Assembly (NCBI GenBank): GCA_029204225.1
Contig: CM055105.1
Location: forward strand, 14,285,221-14,349,220
Source: Diphasiastrum complanatum
Lineage: Eukaryota; Streptophyta; Lycopodiopsida; Lycopodiales; Lycopodiaceae
DNA length: 64,000 bases
Reading direction: 5' to 3'
This document shows positions 1-12,042 of this stretch, one piece after another. Each line of letters opens with the position of its first letter. The stretch's first letter is position 1. The position numbers and the translations under genes are program-made. The notes below the pieces were generated by a model. That model was not told the origin of the DNA. It ran no database searches and saw nothing but the letters and a program-made list of their open reading frames with translations.

Positions 1-632
1 CTTGTTGCTTCTGCACCTTGATTTCTCTCCTTGTCCCAGCCTGATCTTGATACTTTTCCTTCTTGGCTCTTTAAGGTAGGCAAAGATTGAGTACTCCGCA
101 ATGCACCTCTCACTTAGCTTGAAGTAGCTCTTTGAATCAGCCCAAATGTAACCATTGACCTCGTGGAGAGCCAAAGGGTCGCACCAGTTTGATCCGCATA
201 CGAACTATCTCTTCGCGTTTGTTTGAAGCACCATGTCCGTCGCACAAAACTTGACTTTCACAATTCCATCACTGGTCAGTTGCCTCACAGTCAAAACAAG
301 AAGTGTACATCGAGCTTGGCTTCAAGTAGCTCTCTTTGAATCAAACACATGCACCCAGAGTTTGCACTAGTCTGATCTCAATACGAAATGTCCCTTAGCG
401 TCCGTTCGAAATACCAAGTCTCTCATGCAAGACTCGACTTTCACAGTTCCTTCATTGATCAGCTGCCTTACACGTAACACAAGCGAGTGTACTCATATGT
501 TTCGTCATCATTGCCAGTCCAGAGAAAGCCTATAACAAGCTTTCCTTTCCACAACAAAAACTTGTCAACTTATTAGGTCCAAAGTTCGCCAGTCTTCTCG
601 TGTGAGTATGGCTAGGTCACCTTGAATTTGCC
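1..632 (-). mobile_element. L-family LTR retrotransposon, internal fragment
   Basis: This stretch matches 59,609-60,240 almost base for base and 56,060-56,700 closely. In the complete minus-strand copy at 54,427-58,847 the equivalent sequence lies between the primer-binding site and the 3' LTR, so this is internal DNA of that family. It breaks off near 632, where unrelated E-family DNA begins. No gag or pol motif is visible in any copy, so the family looks non-autonomous. Confidence 0.75.
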
Positions 633-1165
633 CCTGTTTCTGATTTGAAATTAATTTATGAGATACCATTTAGAGATCCAGATCTATATTGCAGAACCTC
701 TCAAAATACCCTAAACAAGTTTAACCAATGGTTTCAACTGTTAGCATTACCAAAAATGTAAATACTAACCACTAGTGTACAGATCATTATCACACAAGAA
801 TTCCCCTTTGAAATCACTAATGTCCCACACAACAGAAAATCAAAAAGAGTATCTGACCATCCTAAAACCAAACATAGGATCTGATCTTCAACCATTTCCA
901 AAAAATACTTCCAACCATTGAATTCTCCCATAAAAGAAAAGTCCAAACAGTTGAAGTATATACCAATAGATATCCAATATCTATACCCGAAATGGTACAA
1001 GGAATTTTATTCCTTTAAGAAGATTTTTAAACGCATTATCCGATAATCTAGAGATCTAAAAAACTCCCTCTGGATTTCCAATACCATATATGCACATATC
1101 TATTCCACCAAGTACTAGAGTACCCCATATTTGTTCCTAATGGATCACAATAATCCATTTACAAA
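633..1165 (-). repeat. Inverted fragment of the E-family 3' internal region
   Basis: The reverse complement matches 48,885-49,390, the stretch before the polypurine tract of the E element at 45,105-49,896. Both copies hold an open frame of roughly 90-115 codons, minus strand at 734-1,000 here and plus strand at 48,965-49,315, with shared peptides such as FGYRYWISI and FSFMGEFNGWKYF. I recognise no domain. Conservation may reflect only a recent common origin. The block is repeated at 60,241-60,773. Confidence 0.65.
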
Positions 1166-1856
1166 ATTGTGATTTAACAGAATTTGTAGAAGGTTTTACC
1201 GTCACATAAAACAACCATCTGGTTGGTACTATCATTCACAAATTCCTATCATTTGAGAGTTCCAACTCTTAGAAATAAGGCTCTTTACAGTACAAATGTG
1301 AACTAAGTATCATTCTCATTCCATGTCACAATCTATAATCACAAATAGGGTCAACTCATGGTCCCATAGATATTAAAAATCAATTCAATTTAATGAATTC
1401 AATAAACTGGTGCTATGTGATTTTCTTACAGGGATTATTAACCAATCCAAACTACATAACACAATCACATTTACCTACTCAAGTGTCTCATTTTCTTGCC
1501 CCCTTAGATATTTCGGTCACCCGAAAAAAAATCATCAGCAAAGGCACCAAAAATTCCTTTGACACAAGTAAATGCTAGGTTATCACCCTTTTGACTACAC
1601 TAGCTTAAGTATTACTTCGTTAAATTTGTTTGAACCTAATGGAGAATCCATAAAATTTGGATCCGGGTAATCTTTTACGATATTCAATACACTTATTTTT
1701 TATCGTATATACAGCTACCACCAAATATATGATCTTTATTCCATTTATTCACTTTAACAAGTATCTCAAAAGCTTTAGTTTGTCCAATCCTAAAGATCAA
1801 AATCATTTAGGATAAGCCGATCGGTGCACCACTGTTCTCATATGGTTGCTAGTAAC

Positions 1857-2081
1857 TTAATTTTCTGAGTTGATTTCGCATCCACTTTCGGAATCAACTT
1901 TAAAGTTACCCAATGTCAAGCCCTTAGGAACCCTTGGTCGACCGACATGCAACAAGCATAGGTACAGACACTCATGCAATTCACGAAGTGCTGTCCTACC
2001 ACAAGCGTCAACTTTAACAAAAAAAAAAAACATGCTCAAAAGGAAAAAACATAGGACCCAAAATGTCAAACATGCCTTCAT
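1857..2081 (-). other. Conserved small frame in segment F (74 codons)
   Basis: A minus-strand frame is open at the same place in every F copy: here, 20,698-20,922, 47,022-47,237 and 61,465-61,689. It starts with about 25 mostly hydrophobic residues (motif VLCFFLLSMFFFF) that would read as a signal peptide or membrane anchor. A Cys-containing part with HVGRPRVSKGL follows and ends GCEINSE(N/D). It could be an exon of a captured gene, because the upstream A-rich tract varies in length. Copies are too similar for conservation alone to prove coding. Function unknown. Confidence 0.3.
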
Positions 2082-2348
2082 TTAAAAAAAAACCCCAAGG
2101 TTTTGCAATAGACAGGTCCCTACCATAGCCGTGCAACAGCCGCCATCATCGAAGGAAAAAAGAGGCTCCACAAACCTGCAGAGAAAGAGGGAAAGAGAGA
2201 GATCATCGTGGCGCTACAGCCCACCAGCTGATTCTCAACACCTATTCGACCTCCCTCGATGCAAGAAAAGGTGGAAAAGTGCACCTAATCAGCTTGCTTC
2301 TAGTCTTTTCCAATCGCAGCTTCCGATCCATTTTTCCATTCAATGGCT

Positions 2349-2582
2349 TCAATGCCTACTGAAACTCCAAACAGCCCACACTGTCCCCAGCTGCCATAAG
2401 TTTCCAAAGAACGCATTTGCAGGTTCATCTATTGGCACACCACCTACAACTTTCACGGGGAACCCAAAGTGTTTCCAGTCTGCTACAAAACTAATGTTTT
2501 TGAATAGACGAATTCGTTCTACCTTCCTGGCAAATAGGAATAGGAAACTCATTACAAAGGTAACAAGTTTAGTTTCATTCAT
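2349..2582 (-). other. Possible captured exon in segment F (77 codons)
   Basis: A minus-strand frame conserved in the F copies (also 21,625-21,894, 47,443-47,640 and 61,957-62,190) contains GGVPIDEPANAFFGNLWQLG and an aliphatic/aromatic end. The frame survives substitutions between copies, which suggests exon origin. I cannot name the parent gene. The plus-strand 173-codon frame over the same bases is probably a shadow. Confidence 0.3.
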
Positions 2583-3060
2583 GCAAAGCTTTCAAATGTT
2601 CAACACATCATCTGTAACAGCCATTTACATGCTTCTGTCTGCAACAGGTTAATCCACACAATAGATAGTCCCAGCGACTAACATCCTTTAACGGCTGTCC
2701 AAAGATCACAGAAGGTTAAGAACAAGTTTGGAAGGAGGATACAAGGCTTGTTTCATAGGTTACCCTTCTTCTACATAAGACACAATTGCAGAATTTGACA
2801 ACCATTTGGTGTTCTCTAGGAGTTCCAACTTAGCAACATATCTGTTTTTCACTCATCCATCTCACTGTAACCAGAGAAATGAACTTGAAAAGATGATAGG
2901 GCCACTTCCCACAGCCAAACTTAAAGCTATGCACAGAAGAAGGTTTTTCCAGAACTCAGATTGCATGCATCCACTTTCCCAAATCTTTATCTGCTACAGT
3001 TTAGAGAATCGGCAATTTACAATATCCATCCAATGTTTTCAGTTTTCAGTTTGCATGGAA

Positions 3061-4884
3061 TACATGTATCCTCATGTTCATCACTTGGAAGGTCAATGAT
3101 TGGATCATCATCAGGAGGTATCCTCACTATACCATCTTTCCCACTGGATGTATCTATCTTCTCGGCATCCTCGTCTTCATACATCTTGGATTCATCAAAG
3201 ATAACATCATCTTTCTACCTGTCTGATTTTCGACCAATGCTTTGAAGCTCTTGAAATTGTCAAATGCATCTGATGTCTTCTTCAAGAAGTAGATCCACGT
3301 CTTACGTGACATATCATCAATAAAGGTCATGAAATAGAAGGCTTTACCTAAGGACATGGTCCTCATAGGCCCGCATAAATCTATGTGGATTAAATCCAGG
3401 ATGTTCTTTGCTCTTGCAACACCACCTTTATTGAACTTCTCTCGATGCTGCTTCCCATATACACATGATTCGCACATCGATTTCAAGTGGTCTTCTATGG
3501 TAGGCAATCCTGTTACCATCTCCAATTTTCTCATCAAACTGAGGCTTCCCAAGTTCAAGTGACCAAGCCTCTTATGCCACAACTCAGTTTGTGATGGAAT
3601 GGACGATACGAGTCCATGTTGCCCCTTGATTGTAACATTCAACCTGTACAATTTTGTACTGGGCTCCCTTACTCCATCCGCAATAACTTTGAACTTTTGG
3701 TTCACATCCTTCGGAACGCAACGATCATGGACGAATTCTACTTTCAACTTTTGATCAGTAAATGACTCCAACAAAAAGTAGATTTTTTTTCAAACCTGGT
3801 ACGTAAAGTACCTCCCTGATCATCCTACTTTTGCCATCAAGTAGTTGGATTGAAACGGTGCCTATCCCCTTGATCTTGCACACCTCACCATTTGCTTGTG
3901 AAACGGACGTTCCGTTATCCAACACTTTCAAGTTACTGAACCAATTCTTGTTACCTGTCATGTGCCTTGTGGCTCCCGAGTCAATATACCACGGTTGATC
4001 ATCTTGATTAGATGACAATGCAGATATGAAGATGCTAGAGTCTTCAATCTCACCCTCATCGACAAGGTTACCTGCTTGCTTTGGTTTCTCCTTGCCTTGT
4101 TCCGCCAGGAATTTGCGACATTCACTCTTCCAATGGCCCTTTTTACCACAATGGAAGCACTTGTCTTTTTTCTTGGTCTTACTGGAAGATCCCTCATCCT
4201 CCTGAGTCTTGGCAAATTGCTGTTTAGACTTCTTTTTGCCCTTGCCGTTGCTTTGTTTTTGGCATGTCACAAATGCTTGATCATCAGTATTTTGACGTCT
4301 AGCTTTCACCATTTCTCACCATTGCTCTTCTTGCATCGAGATTCCTGTGACCTCGTCGAAGGTTGGCAATCTTTCTCTTGATGCTATTTCGCTCACAAAC
4401 ATCTGATAGGGCTCTGCAATGCCGCACAATGCATTGTGCACCAGCTTCACATCACGTATGCACTCACCAATAGAATGCAGTTCATCCCTCATTGTCTTGA
4501 TTCTGTTCATGTACGTCTGTGCTCTCCTTGTTTCATTCGGGCACTTTTCAGCTTTGACTTCAGAAACATGATTCTTGACGGATTTGACGTCTTGAATTGC
4601 TCCTTTAGCACATCTCATGCCTGTTTGGACATAACGGCATCACAAATGTGGGTAATCATGTGATCCTTCACTGACAAGTTAATGAAAGTCAAAGCTTTCC
4701 TCATCTTTTTGTCGAACACTTTGATATCCGCTTTATTTGACGGCCTTCTTTCATCACCTGTGACGACTTCCCACACGTCTTTCTCCATCAGTATGTTTTT
4801 CATTTTGGATTTCTACACTGCATAGTTGGAAATCCCGTCCAATTTGCTACTTTCACTCAAAATGGACTCTCCCATGTTTGTCAT
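3061..4884 (-). pseudogene. Copia-1: decayed Ty1/copia gag-pol
   Basis: Read on the minus strand, gag starts at 4,884 (MTNMGESIL...). A TAG at 4,813-4,815 stands where this family normally has Trp (NYAV-stop-KSKMKN). The UBN2-type gag follows, with a frame change near 4,615. A CCHC zinc knuckle (CFHCGKKGHWKSEC) lies at 4,159-4,118 and the aspartic protease motif IDSGAT at about 3,985-3,968. Next come the integrase HHCC finger (LWHKRLGHL...CESC) and the first catalytic region (LIHIDLCGPM). The pol then jumps near 3,210 to a VIFDES-type tail ending about 3,061. The rest of the integrase catalytic core, reverse transcriptase and RNase H are missing. One extra base near 3,755 splits the frame. 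No flanking LTRs were found. Confidence 0.9.
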
Positions 4885-5539
4885 CACAAAACTGCTTGAA
4901 ACTTCTACTGTAGGCTAAAAACAGTATGTTGAGGCCAACAGTGATGTCAAAAGTTGAAAATAATGACCTGCACTTTTTCCCTTACTAGGCCACTCGTCGC
5001 TTTTCCACCAATTTAAAAGCCAAATCTGCGTTGCCTTCCGAAATGCACTCAGTCGTCAACTCCCAACTACGTGCCCAGTGGAATGATGAAATCACTTTTG
5101 GCGCACTCCGAACACTTTCTCTGCTGCAATCACTCTGTTTTGTTGTACCATACTTGCAGGTACAGTCCGGGTGCCTTTCGTTTGGAGGTTATAGCTTTTC
5201 GTTTGGTTCAAAACGGGCAAAGGACCCAAAAATAGGGATTTTTCTTGTTTTTGAACTGTTTCTTCACCTTGAAGTAACTTCACTCTTCCTTGTGAAGGGA
5301 CCCAACTCCAATTTCAGTATGAAATTTTTTATTAAAGTTGAAGGCCAAAATGCACTTCACTTTTTCAGGGCCATTTTCTACAATATCTAATGGCTTATAG
5401 CAATCCAACGACCCACAGGAAGCTCATCTCTACCATTGATTCAACTCATCATAGATTAGACGGCTGTCAACGATCTGGGGCTTTGAAATGGGCTCTTTCA
5501 ACCGCAGATTCTCTCCAATACACTAAGGTCCAATTCACG
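4885..5539 (-). other. Copia-1 upstream flank, no gene seen
   Basis: This non-coding stretch upstream of copia-1 gag should contain its leader, PBS and 5' LTR. I could not find the usual TGGTATCAGAGC site or a matching LTR. Frames up to 119 codons at 5,031-5,390 show no recognisable motif. The stretch may be leader plus older intergenic DNA. Confidence 0.4.
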
Positions 5540-5974
5540 TTGGCTGCATTATTTTATTAGTTTTCATTATTTTATTATTTTTAAAAATAAAACTATTTTT
5601 GATATTTAGATTTTATGATTTTAATGATTTTTTTAATATTTTAATATTTTTAATAATTTTGATATTTTTTATTTTTTTTATTTTTTTAATATTTTTAATA
5701 TTTATATTTTTTTAATTTTGATATTTTTGGATCTTTTTTGTTTTTTAATTATACATTTTATTTTTTTTATTTTTTTGTTTTTTAAATTATTTGTAATATT
5801 TTAATTTTAGAATTTCTTGATTTTTTATTTTAATTTCTAATTTTTGTTTTTTATTAATTATTTATTTTTTATTAATTATTTATTTTTAATTAATTATAGT
5901 TCTGTTTTGGGTTTCTGTAAAAATAAAATATTTTTTTTTTATTTTTCTTTTAAATTTTTTAATTTTTAATTTAT
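5540..5974. repeat. AT-rich low-complexity block A
   Basis: Almost pure T/A sequence with recurring ATTTTTAATATTTTT-like words. The reverse complement appears at about 37,700-38,100, again next to the CATAAGT minisatellite, so the two form an inverted pair. No coding potential. Confidence 0.8.
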
Positions 5975-6332
5975 TAGTTGTCTCTCGACCTATGACTATG
6001 AGGTTGAGAAAAAACTTATGTTAAGCATAAGTCCAATGAGGACCTACGTTGAGCATAGATTTGAGCTTAAGTCCATCGAGTACTTATGTTGGGCATAAGT
6101 CAATGAACACTTATGCTAGGTCATCCCTCACTTATGATGAGCGTAGGTCCAGTGAGTACTTATGCTGAACATAAGTCCGGTGTTGAGCAATGAGCATTTA
6201 TGTTGAGCAGTGAGCACTTATGTTGAGCATAGGTTGAGAGAGGACATATGTTGAGAGCACTTATACTTAGCATAAGTCGAGAGAGAACTTATATTGAGCA
6301 TAAGTTCAAGAGAGAAAAGTCAAGAGACGACC
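5975..6332 (+). repeat. CATAAGT stem-loop minisatellite, left copy
   Basis: About ten degenerate units of roughly 28-35 bases contain ACTTATG-TTGAG-CATAAGT, a 7-bp stem with a 5-base loop, spaced by words such as CCAATGAG. The same array lies in reverse complement at 37,310-37,690 with matching irregular units, for example the GCTAGGTCATCCCTC interruption. The pair therefore descends from one sequence rather than from independent expansion. Confidence 0.85.
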
Positions 6333-6339
6333 TTATTCT

Positions 6340-6700
6340 AAATCACATGGATCCTACCAGATTTGGAGTACGTGATATTCCCGGTGAACCAACAATAAAT
6401 CTGCCAAAAGCAGTTATATTGAAGGAAGACAAGATTACAGGATCAATGGCGAAGAAACAAGCTAAGCAACATTATAATACGGTCTTGAAATGAGAAAATC
6501 CACCTCAAAAGGTTGATTCTAAGAATGTGCCACCTTTATTGGATAAATGCAAAGGAAAAGTCAAGGATGATTCTTCAAGTCAGAGTTCTCGCAAGACCTC
6601 ACCGTCTAGGAACACCTTCGAAGAAGATTCCATCTGCATTGGAATTGGTGACATGCATCACAGTTAGACTGTAAGCATAGTTACGACATGTTGTTACTGT
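6340..6700 (+). pseudogene. Unrecognised coding fragment K (KKQAKQHYN)
   Basis: A frame from about 6,340 to 6,493 contains KEDKITGSMAKKQAKQHYN, then a stop, then in the same frame a Ser/Lys-rich stretch (SSSQSSRKTSPSRN) to about 6,668. Nearly the same peptide (KEDRITWSMTKKQAKQHYN) is encoded on the minus strand at about 17,630-17,700, joined there to gypsy reverse transcriptase. The fragment sits between the minisatellite and X1. It may be the Ser-rich region before a gypsy RT or part of the X-family element. Function unknown. Confidence 0.45.
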
Positions 6701-6803
6701 GGTTCAGTTGCCCGTTCACATTTAATAAGTGTCATATAACTTTGGATCAATCTGGTATGTCATAGATTTGAAAATTTGGCACTGAACTTTGGAAACAATC
6801 ACT

Positions 6804-8142
6804 ATGGCCAGGAGAACAAGATCCAAAATTGAATCCGTGATTCTTCACAATGAGAAGGATGAAGCTGGATTTTGAAAACCAACAAGATACACAAAAAAAC
6901 TCATGGGTTCTACTGCATCCATCCTCAAAAGGCATGTTTAGACCAAGGACAAAGACAAAGATGACATTCAAATCTTATTGAAGAGCAAAGATCCTTGATT
7001 TTAGGACTTCTCCAGGAGTGCAATCAATCTCAAAAGTCTTGGTTCAGCATGTCTATATGCATTCAGAACTGTATCTACAAGATTTCAATCGCCAGAAATG
7101 TAACTATAAGTTCAAAAATTGTTGGGATCTATATTTTAACATTCATGCTTTTGAAACTTGTTGAAATCATATCAGTTATCATATATGTACTGCATTCTTG
7201 CAGATTTATATCCATCTAGCATAAGTGAATGGGAGCCAGCACAATCCCTAGCAGGTATATTGGATGTGATTCATTCGGATATTGAAAAATTACAATACAG
7301 AGGAAATGATCTTCTAAGGAGCTTGCAGACAGTGGTATATTTTTCTATGAGTCCAAGTACATTCTAGATATGCATGGAGATTTCGGAATGCTTGAAGAGA
7401 TACCACTGCCACATTTTGAAAGATGAATGGCTTGCACCTGATAGTATTGTGTTAGAATCTTTTAGATGCAAACTACTGTTAGACTTGAAAAACTCAATGA
7501 AAGTGAGCACTGGATCAAAAGTCAATAGATTAAGTTGGATTCTGTCCTTATATGTATTTGTTGATTTCCTTTCAAATGCAAATGTTCGTAGAACACCAAC
7601 ATTATTTGTTTGTAAGGGTGTGCCAGATGACACTCTTTCAGATCTGATGGATGTGGGTTGGGAATGCAAGACAGTTGGAGATATTGAATGTAGAATTAAG
7701 AAATCTTTTATGATATTTCATTATTGCATTGCAAGACAAATGCTTAGTCTTACATTCAGTTACCAAAGATGAAAACGAATAAGTGGGACCTGGATGCCAC
7801 TAGATCCATTCAAATGGATGGTCACATAGATAAAAAAGAAGTCCACATTTTCAACAATAAAGATATGCTAACTACAATTATAGTGAAGCTTGAGTTATAT
7901 CAGACAAGAGTTCGTCTTAATGTATAATGAAATTCTACCTGAACACTTCAGATTCATTATCAATGAAAAGGTGGTAATATTTTATTCTGATGTGCAAATC
8001 AGTCAATGATTATATGTGTAACTCTATTCAGAGAATAAAGAAATTAACAAGTTGCTTATCTTTCATGTAGATGCGAAAAAGATAGGAAAACACAACACCC
8101 TGCAAGGATCTTCCAACAGATATCAACATTGTAGAACAATAA
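6804..8142 (+). pseudogene. Gene X, copy 1 (broken, multi-exon)
   Basis: Exon 1 starts at the ATG at 6,804 (MARRTRSKI...) and, with frame changes, reaches about 7,120, including VLVQHVYMHSEL. An intron of about 80 bases follows. The main exon runs from about 7,205 to 7,970: a SEWEP...GILDVIHSDI block, IFFYES, IPLPHFERDEWLAPD, the STGSK...LSW region and CRIKKSFMIFHY. A last exon from 8,071 ends CKDLPTDINIVEQ and a stop at 8,142. Exon order matches X4 at 34,303-35,658. Breaks are a stop near 6,980, a 1-base shift near 7,311 and a stop in the last exon. The protein family is not recognised; no signal peptide or membrane segment is evident. The second half recurs at 63,504-64,000. Confidence 0.7.
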
Positions 8143-8600
8143 AAAGCCATACAACCAATTGTATAAACTGATATGTGTATTCAATAAAATATCACCCGAA
8201 TTTGGGGATTTTGTACAACTGTGCAAATAATTCTTTTTATGTATTCACTATACGTCAATTTTTCAATGTATGTCTATATCTTTATATCAGGAAAAAACTA
8301 TGTCTATCTATTCAGCTTGGGTATTTACAAATTGCCCAGCCTCATTTAAAATCTGAACATCATATGGCTTAGAAGGCCCAACATCAGTCTTTGGTCCAGC
8401 AATTGATCTGGTATAGTGGGTTTCTTTCCTTGCCTATCCTCAACCCAAGATCTAATCAATCTAGCATCAAGGAGATGAAGTTAGTTGTCATGCGTAGATT
8501 CGTTCCCATGAGAGCGATAGCATAGTTCAAATATCGGCATGAATGGAAGATTCACATCTAACTCTACCATCCATTATCCCTAAGCATTAACACTACATCC
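8143..8600. other. No gene seen
   Basis: Sequence between the end of X1 and the next LTR. The first 200 bases are AT-rich and may be the X1 3' flank. The remainder shows no frame or motif I can support; part may belong to the neighbouring LTR, whose outer edge I could not place. Confidence 0.4.
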
Positions 8601-9141
8601 ATTAACATTAGATCCACAACGAAGATAGCTTACTCTTTCTCTCTCACAAAAAGTATAAAAACATGCAATCCCAATAACAATTAGATCCAATAATTAGCAA
8701 ACACAATAAAAACATGAGAGATGGAGGAAAAGTGATCTAGAGCAAGGACATTCATAAATCCATTTCACAAGAGAACCAATCTGCTTTATTGAAATGAAAA
8801 TATGTACATGTGTAGGAAAATCGAGTTGGTCTCTTTTTATAGTAGAGAGGAGGACCCTGGCCTCTAAATCCTATTGGTCCATTTCTGCCTCCCTAATTAT
8901 TCAAATTTAAAAAAGAGTGGAAACCATCCAAATTGGAGGGAAACCCAACTTTATTCACTAACTTGACATTTAGGCGCGACATTAAAAGTCCCACAAAAAG
9001 GCCTAAAATCTTTTTATTGACTTTCTAATTAATCAAATAACTATGTAACCATCAAGTTGGACTTACACACATAGGGTGCCAAATCCCTCTCACTTATTAA
9101 CTAGGGTTAGGGTTGCCTTGGGATCTGCAAACCTTCCAACA
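8600..9141 (-). mobile_element. Probable 3' LTR of a minus-strand retroelement
   Basis: On the minus strand a purine-rich GGTGGGGGATAC tract (rc of 9,142-9,153) is followed by TGTTGGAAGG, a typical polypurine tract plus TG-start LTR boundary at 9,141. Inside lie a TATA box (CTATAAAAAGAG, rc 8,832-8,844) and a poly(A) signal (AATAAA, rc 8,785-8,790) in promoter-to-polyadenylation order. The outer edge at 8,600 is approximate and the matching 5' LTR was not found. Confidence 0.55.
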
Positions 9142-9926
9142 GTATCCCCCACCAAAATTGGTGGCGGTCCCACAACACCTACGAGATGTAGTTACTATGG
9201 ACTTTTATTTGCTTCACGTCGAATCTTTATTTAATGATATTGCACCTTCTCCATGAAATCGAGTCGGGCAGTGTTGAAATCTAAATTGTGCGACAAAAAA
9301 CAACGGTGGGCTTCGGCAATCCACTTTGAAGTTGTCAAGGATGTGAATCGAGATTTCTAGGAGCCTCCCATCATTGCGGCACGGAAATACAATCTAGCCA
9401 TCGGCAACTGATCCTTAACGCTCTCTGAGGCCATTGGCTTATTTGGATTGACTGCCAAAGGAGGAAGACAATCATTCCATCGTGTTGCAACGGATGCCAA
9501 CAGAGTCAAGTCTTTTGCAAAAAGTGTCGATTGTCTCACTGTTGAATCGGGAGAGTGTATATACTCCCGCTGGTATGCTTGCAGTGCTCAGTGGAAATCC
9601 ACTGAAATTTCCCAACTACAAGGTTGGTGGATAATTGGCCAGTTTGGCGTATGGATAGTAATTTTGTCCATAGCCAATCCCAAATCCTTCTACTTATTCT
9701 TGCGCGACATTGGTACGTAACATGGATCTATGCGCAATTGGCGAGGGCTGGCCACATAACTCCTAATGGATTCTGGAGTTTTCTCAAAAGCTATAACTCT
9801 CCAAGTTGGCTACTCTCCCAATGCAGGTATTTTATCCAATTCTTTGTCGGCCTCTATTTCAGGGGTCTTAAACTTGAGGACCCAATCACCACGTGAGGAC
9901 TCATGAGGATGTTAAGCTAAAAAGCT
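9142..9926 (-). other. Retroelement internal region, 3' untranslated part
   Basis: This lies between the gag-like gene and the polypurine tract. Open frames on either strand are under 95 codons and show no family motif. It is best read as the 3' non-coding part of a non-autonomous retroelement; pol appears to be missing. Confidence 0.45.
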
Positions 9927-12016
9927 TTAGATCTGGTCCTCGACGTTGATTGGTCTCTTGAACAATGGTGTGGTCCTTGATGAAGATGGACCTGGTTGCA
10001 TTGCCTGTGGAACTAGCTGTTCTTCTTCAACTTTAGGGGCTCCACCCTGGTCCATGCCCGAATCCAACCCTGTATCCATAGGTATAGCAGCTTGGTGCGG
10101 AGGGGAGAATTGCGACATGACCGAAACTGAAATTTGAGGCCCAGCTTCCAACACCTAAGCGGCAGCCTTTTCATATGCGTTGATGGTTGCTTTAGCCTTT
10201 GCCAACTCAGTTGAAGTTGTACCTTTGAATTTGTCAAAGCGGCCTTGGAATCCTTGAAGCGCCACTTTGTAGGTTTTAACCTTTTTAAACAAATATGCGA
10301 TTTCCGTCAGAGTTACCGGATGATCAGGTATTTGCATCTGTAGATAGACATCACACTCAAGGGTGGTCGCATCCAATTCACCTTGGAGACATGTGTGATC
10401 TTGTTCAGCCATCTGCAGCTGACTCTGGAGAAGCTGCACTTGTTGCTTTGCATCATGCACGGCTCTGTCCAGTTGATCTTGGGCGGTTGTGAGGGCATTC
10501 TGCAGTAAACTGACATAATCCTCAAGGCAATCAACCAATTGATGTGTCGTCTTCTTCTCAGCCTCAGACTTAGCTTCGTGCTACTTGGCGATCTTCAATT
10601 AGCTGAATGACTTTCTGGCTGATGAGTGTATTCTTAGATCCCATATCTGAGATGCGTTGTTCCATTTTTTTTTCCTTCTCCAACATAGACTGGATCACTT
10701 GCCCAAGGCTTGAGACTAAACCGAGAGCATCACTCAAATCTACTGTTGTAGAGGTGGTAGCAACAGAAGGACCTGGTGGTACTGTCCCTGGTTGGCATGG
10801 AGCAGGTGCTTGTAATTCTTCTTCTTCAAAGAGGTCTTCTTCTTCAAAGCCCTCACTATGGCGTCGAATTGCTTTGGTGATTTGACAGCTTGCCCGACCC
10901 GAATTGTGGTTGTGCGGCCTCAACTTGAGGTTGCTGGTTAATCTAAAAAGAGTCTTCAAAACCAATAGGAGTATCATGGAACTGTTCGAATTCTCTTTCA
11001 GAGGATTGGAGTTCAAAGGGCGCAAGGCTCTGGGGCATGACAAAGACTTCTAAGGCCCCAAGGGGGTCGGAATCATCGAACATGTCCATGAAATACTGGG
11101 TGTTTGGGAAAACAACTCCGGTGTGTGGAGATGAGGCGGCCTGGGCAGCTGTGATGGGAATGGTAGCCCCAATGGTCACAGACTATCCTTGAGAGGAAGC
11201 AGAGGGAAGGTAAGCATCAGAGTCGGGGGGAATAGGTAGTTTAGTGCGAATAGCAGCAGGGGATGGAAGCACAGTTGAAGATGTTTGCCTAGTACAATGT
11301 CATGATGCGGAAGACGAGTCAGGAATGATGATCTCGCTGCGTGGACGACATTGACTATGTGACCTAGATGCCTGTTGAGATGATTCAGTCGGTGCTTCTT
11401 CATAGATAGAAAGCATAAAATCCATACGAAAACCATGAATTTTATTTTCAAGGTGAGAGGCTGCTAGGAGTGACAACAAAGGGCCAGCAATAAATTGCTG
11501 CTTGGTATTGCTCTCGATGGCTCGTTTGAGCTCTCCAAAAACAGTCTTGAACCAATTATATGGTTCTAGAGGGGCCTCGGCTATCTTGGCATGAGACTCA
11601 ACTATCCTATGCAAAATCTGGGAAGTAATTCGGTCTTTCTCGAGGTTGCCAACCATCAGAAAATTGTTGAGGAGCTGAGCAGCGGCGTGAATGGCCAGAT
11701 CAGTAATGGTTTCTAGAAGGTAGCCATCATTAGTCCAGTGCAAATCATTGGTAATGTCAATATAAGGCTTAGTAGCCTGTTTGGCTTGCTTATGGTTTGG
11801 TGAGGCTTGGGTACCAGATGCTATCCCTATGGAAGCAAGGGCAGCCTCAGTCACGCGCACCTTGTGTGTGGCTCCCTGGAAAGTAATGTAAAACTTGGAT
11901 TTCTCCTCTTTCCAAAGACTGAAAGCAAGAGTGATAAAATCCATGTTGATTCTCCCTGAGAAGGCTCTCTCATAAATACCATTGCAGTAAGTAGAGGCTC
12001 CGCAAGAGTCATCCAC
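9927..12016 (-). pseudogene. Gag-like protein with coiled coil, retroelement-encoded
   Basis: Minus-strand pieces form one broken gene. 12,016-11,300 (about 238 codons) is a helical N-terminal domain with FSLWKEEKSKFYITFQG and LEPYNWFKTVFGELKRAIES, ending in a Ser-rich tail. 11,179-10,570, in two frames, is an acidic/Pro linker plus QSMLEKEKKMEQRISDMGSK. 10,538-10,155 is a heptad-rich coiled coil (LLQSQLQMAEQDHTCLQGEL). After an in-frame TAG a Pro/Gln-rich end runs to 9,927. Length and layout (globular N-term, linker, coiled coil) resemble capsid/gag proteins of plant retroelements, but I find no CCHC knuckle. The start is unclear: the first codon used is GTG with a stop just upstream, close to the nested element. 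Confidence 0.5.
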
Positions 12017-12042
12017 TGAAAGACTATGCTTGTGCTAGGAAG

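Larger units (their letters stand above)
1166..3060 (+). repeat. Segment F, copy 1
   Basis: This 1.9-kb segment recurs in the same orientation at about 20,031-22,960, 45,990-48,705 and 60,774-62,668. It carries no gag, pol or transposase motif. It is a mosaic of short open frames and poly(A/T) interruptions that looks like captured host-gene pieces. Copies differ by indels; one carries a 450-bp insertion with a coiled-coil frame. Here it stops near 3,060, where the copia-1 tail begins, whereas copies at 22,960 and 48,705 run on into module M. Confidence 0.65.

Noticed and set aside
2131-2652. 173-codon plus-strand frame in segment F, repeated at 61,739-62,260
   Set aside because: It overlaps the better-looking minus-strand frame, is basic and low-complexity at its start, and is broken in the F copies at 21,000-21,922 and 47,300-47,668.
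5975-6332. Minisatellite considered as a CRISPR-like array
   Set aside because: Units and spacers are irregular, spacers are themselves repeat-like, and the context is eukaryotic transposon DNA.
9357-9896. Short frames (60-90 codons) on both strands between the polypurine tract and the gag-like gene
   Set aside because: No motif, mutually overlapping, and no repeat partner showing conservation.
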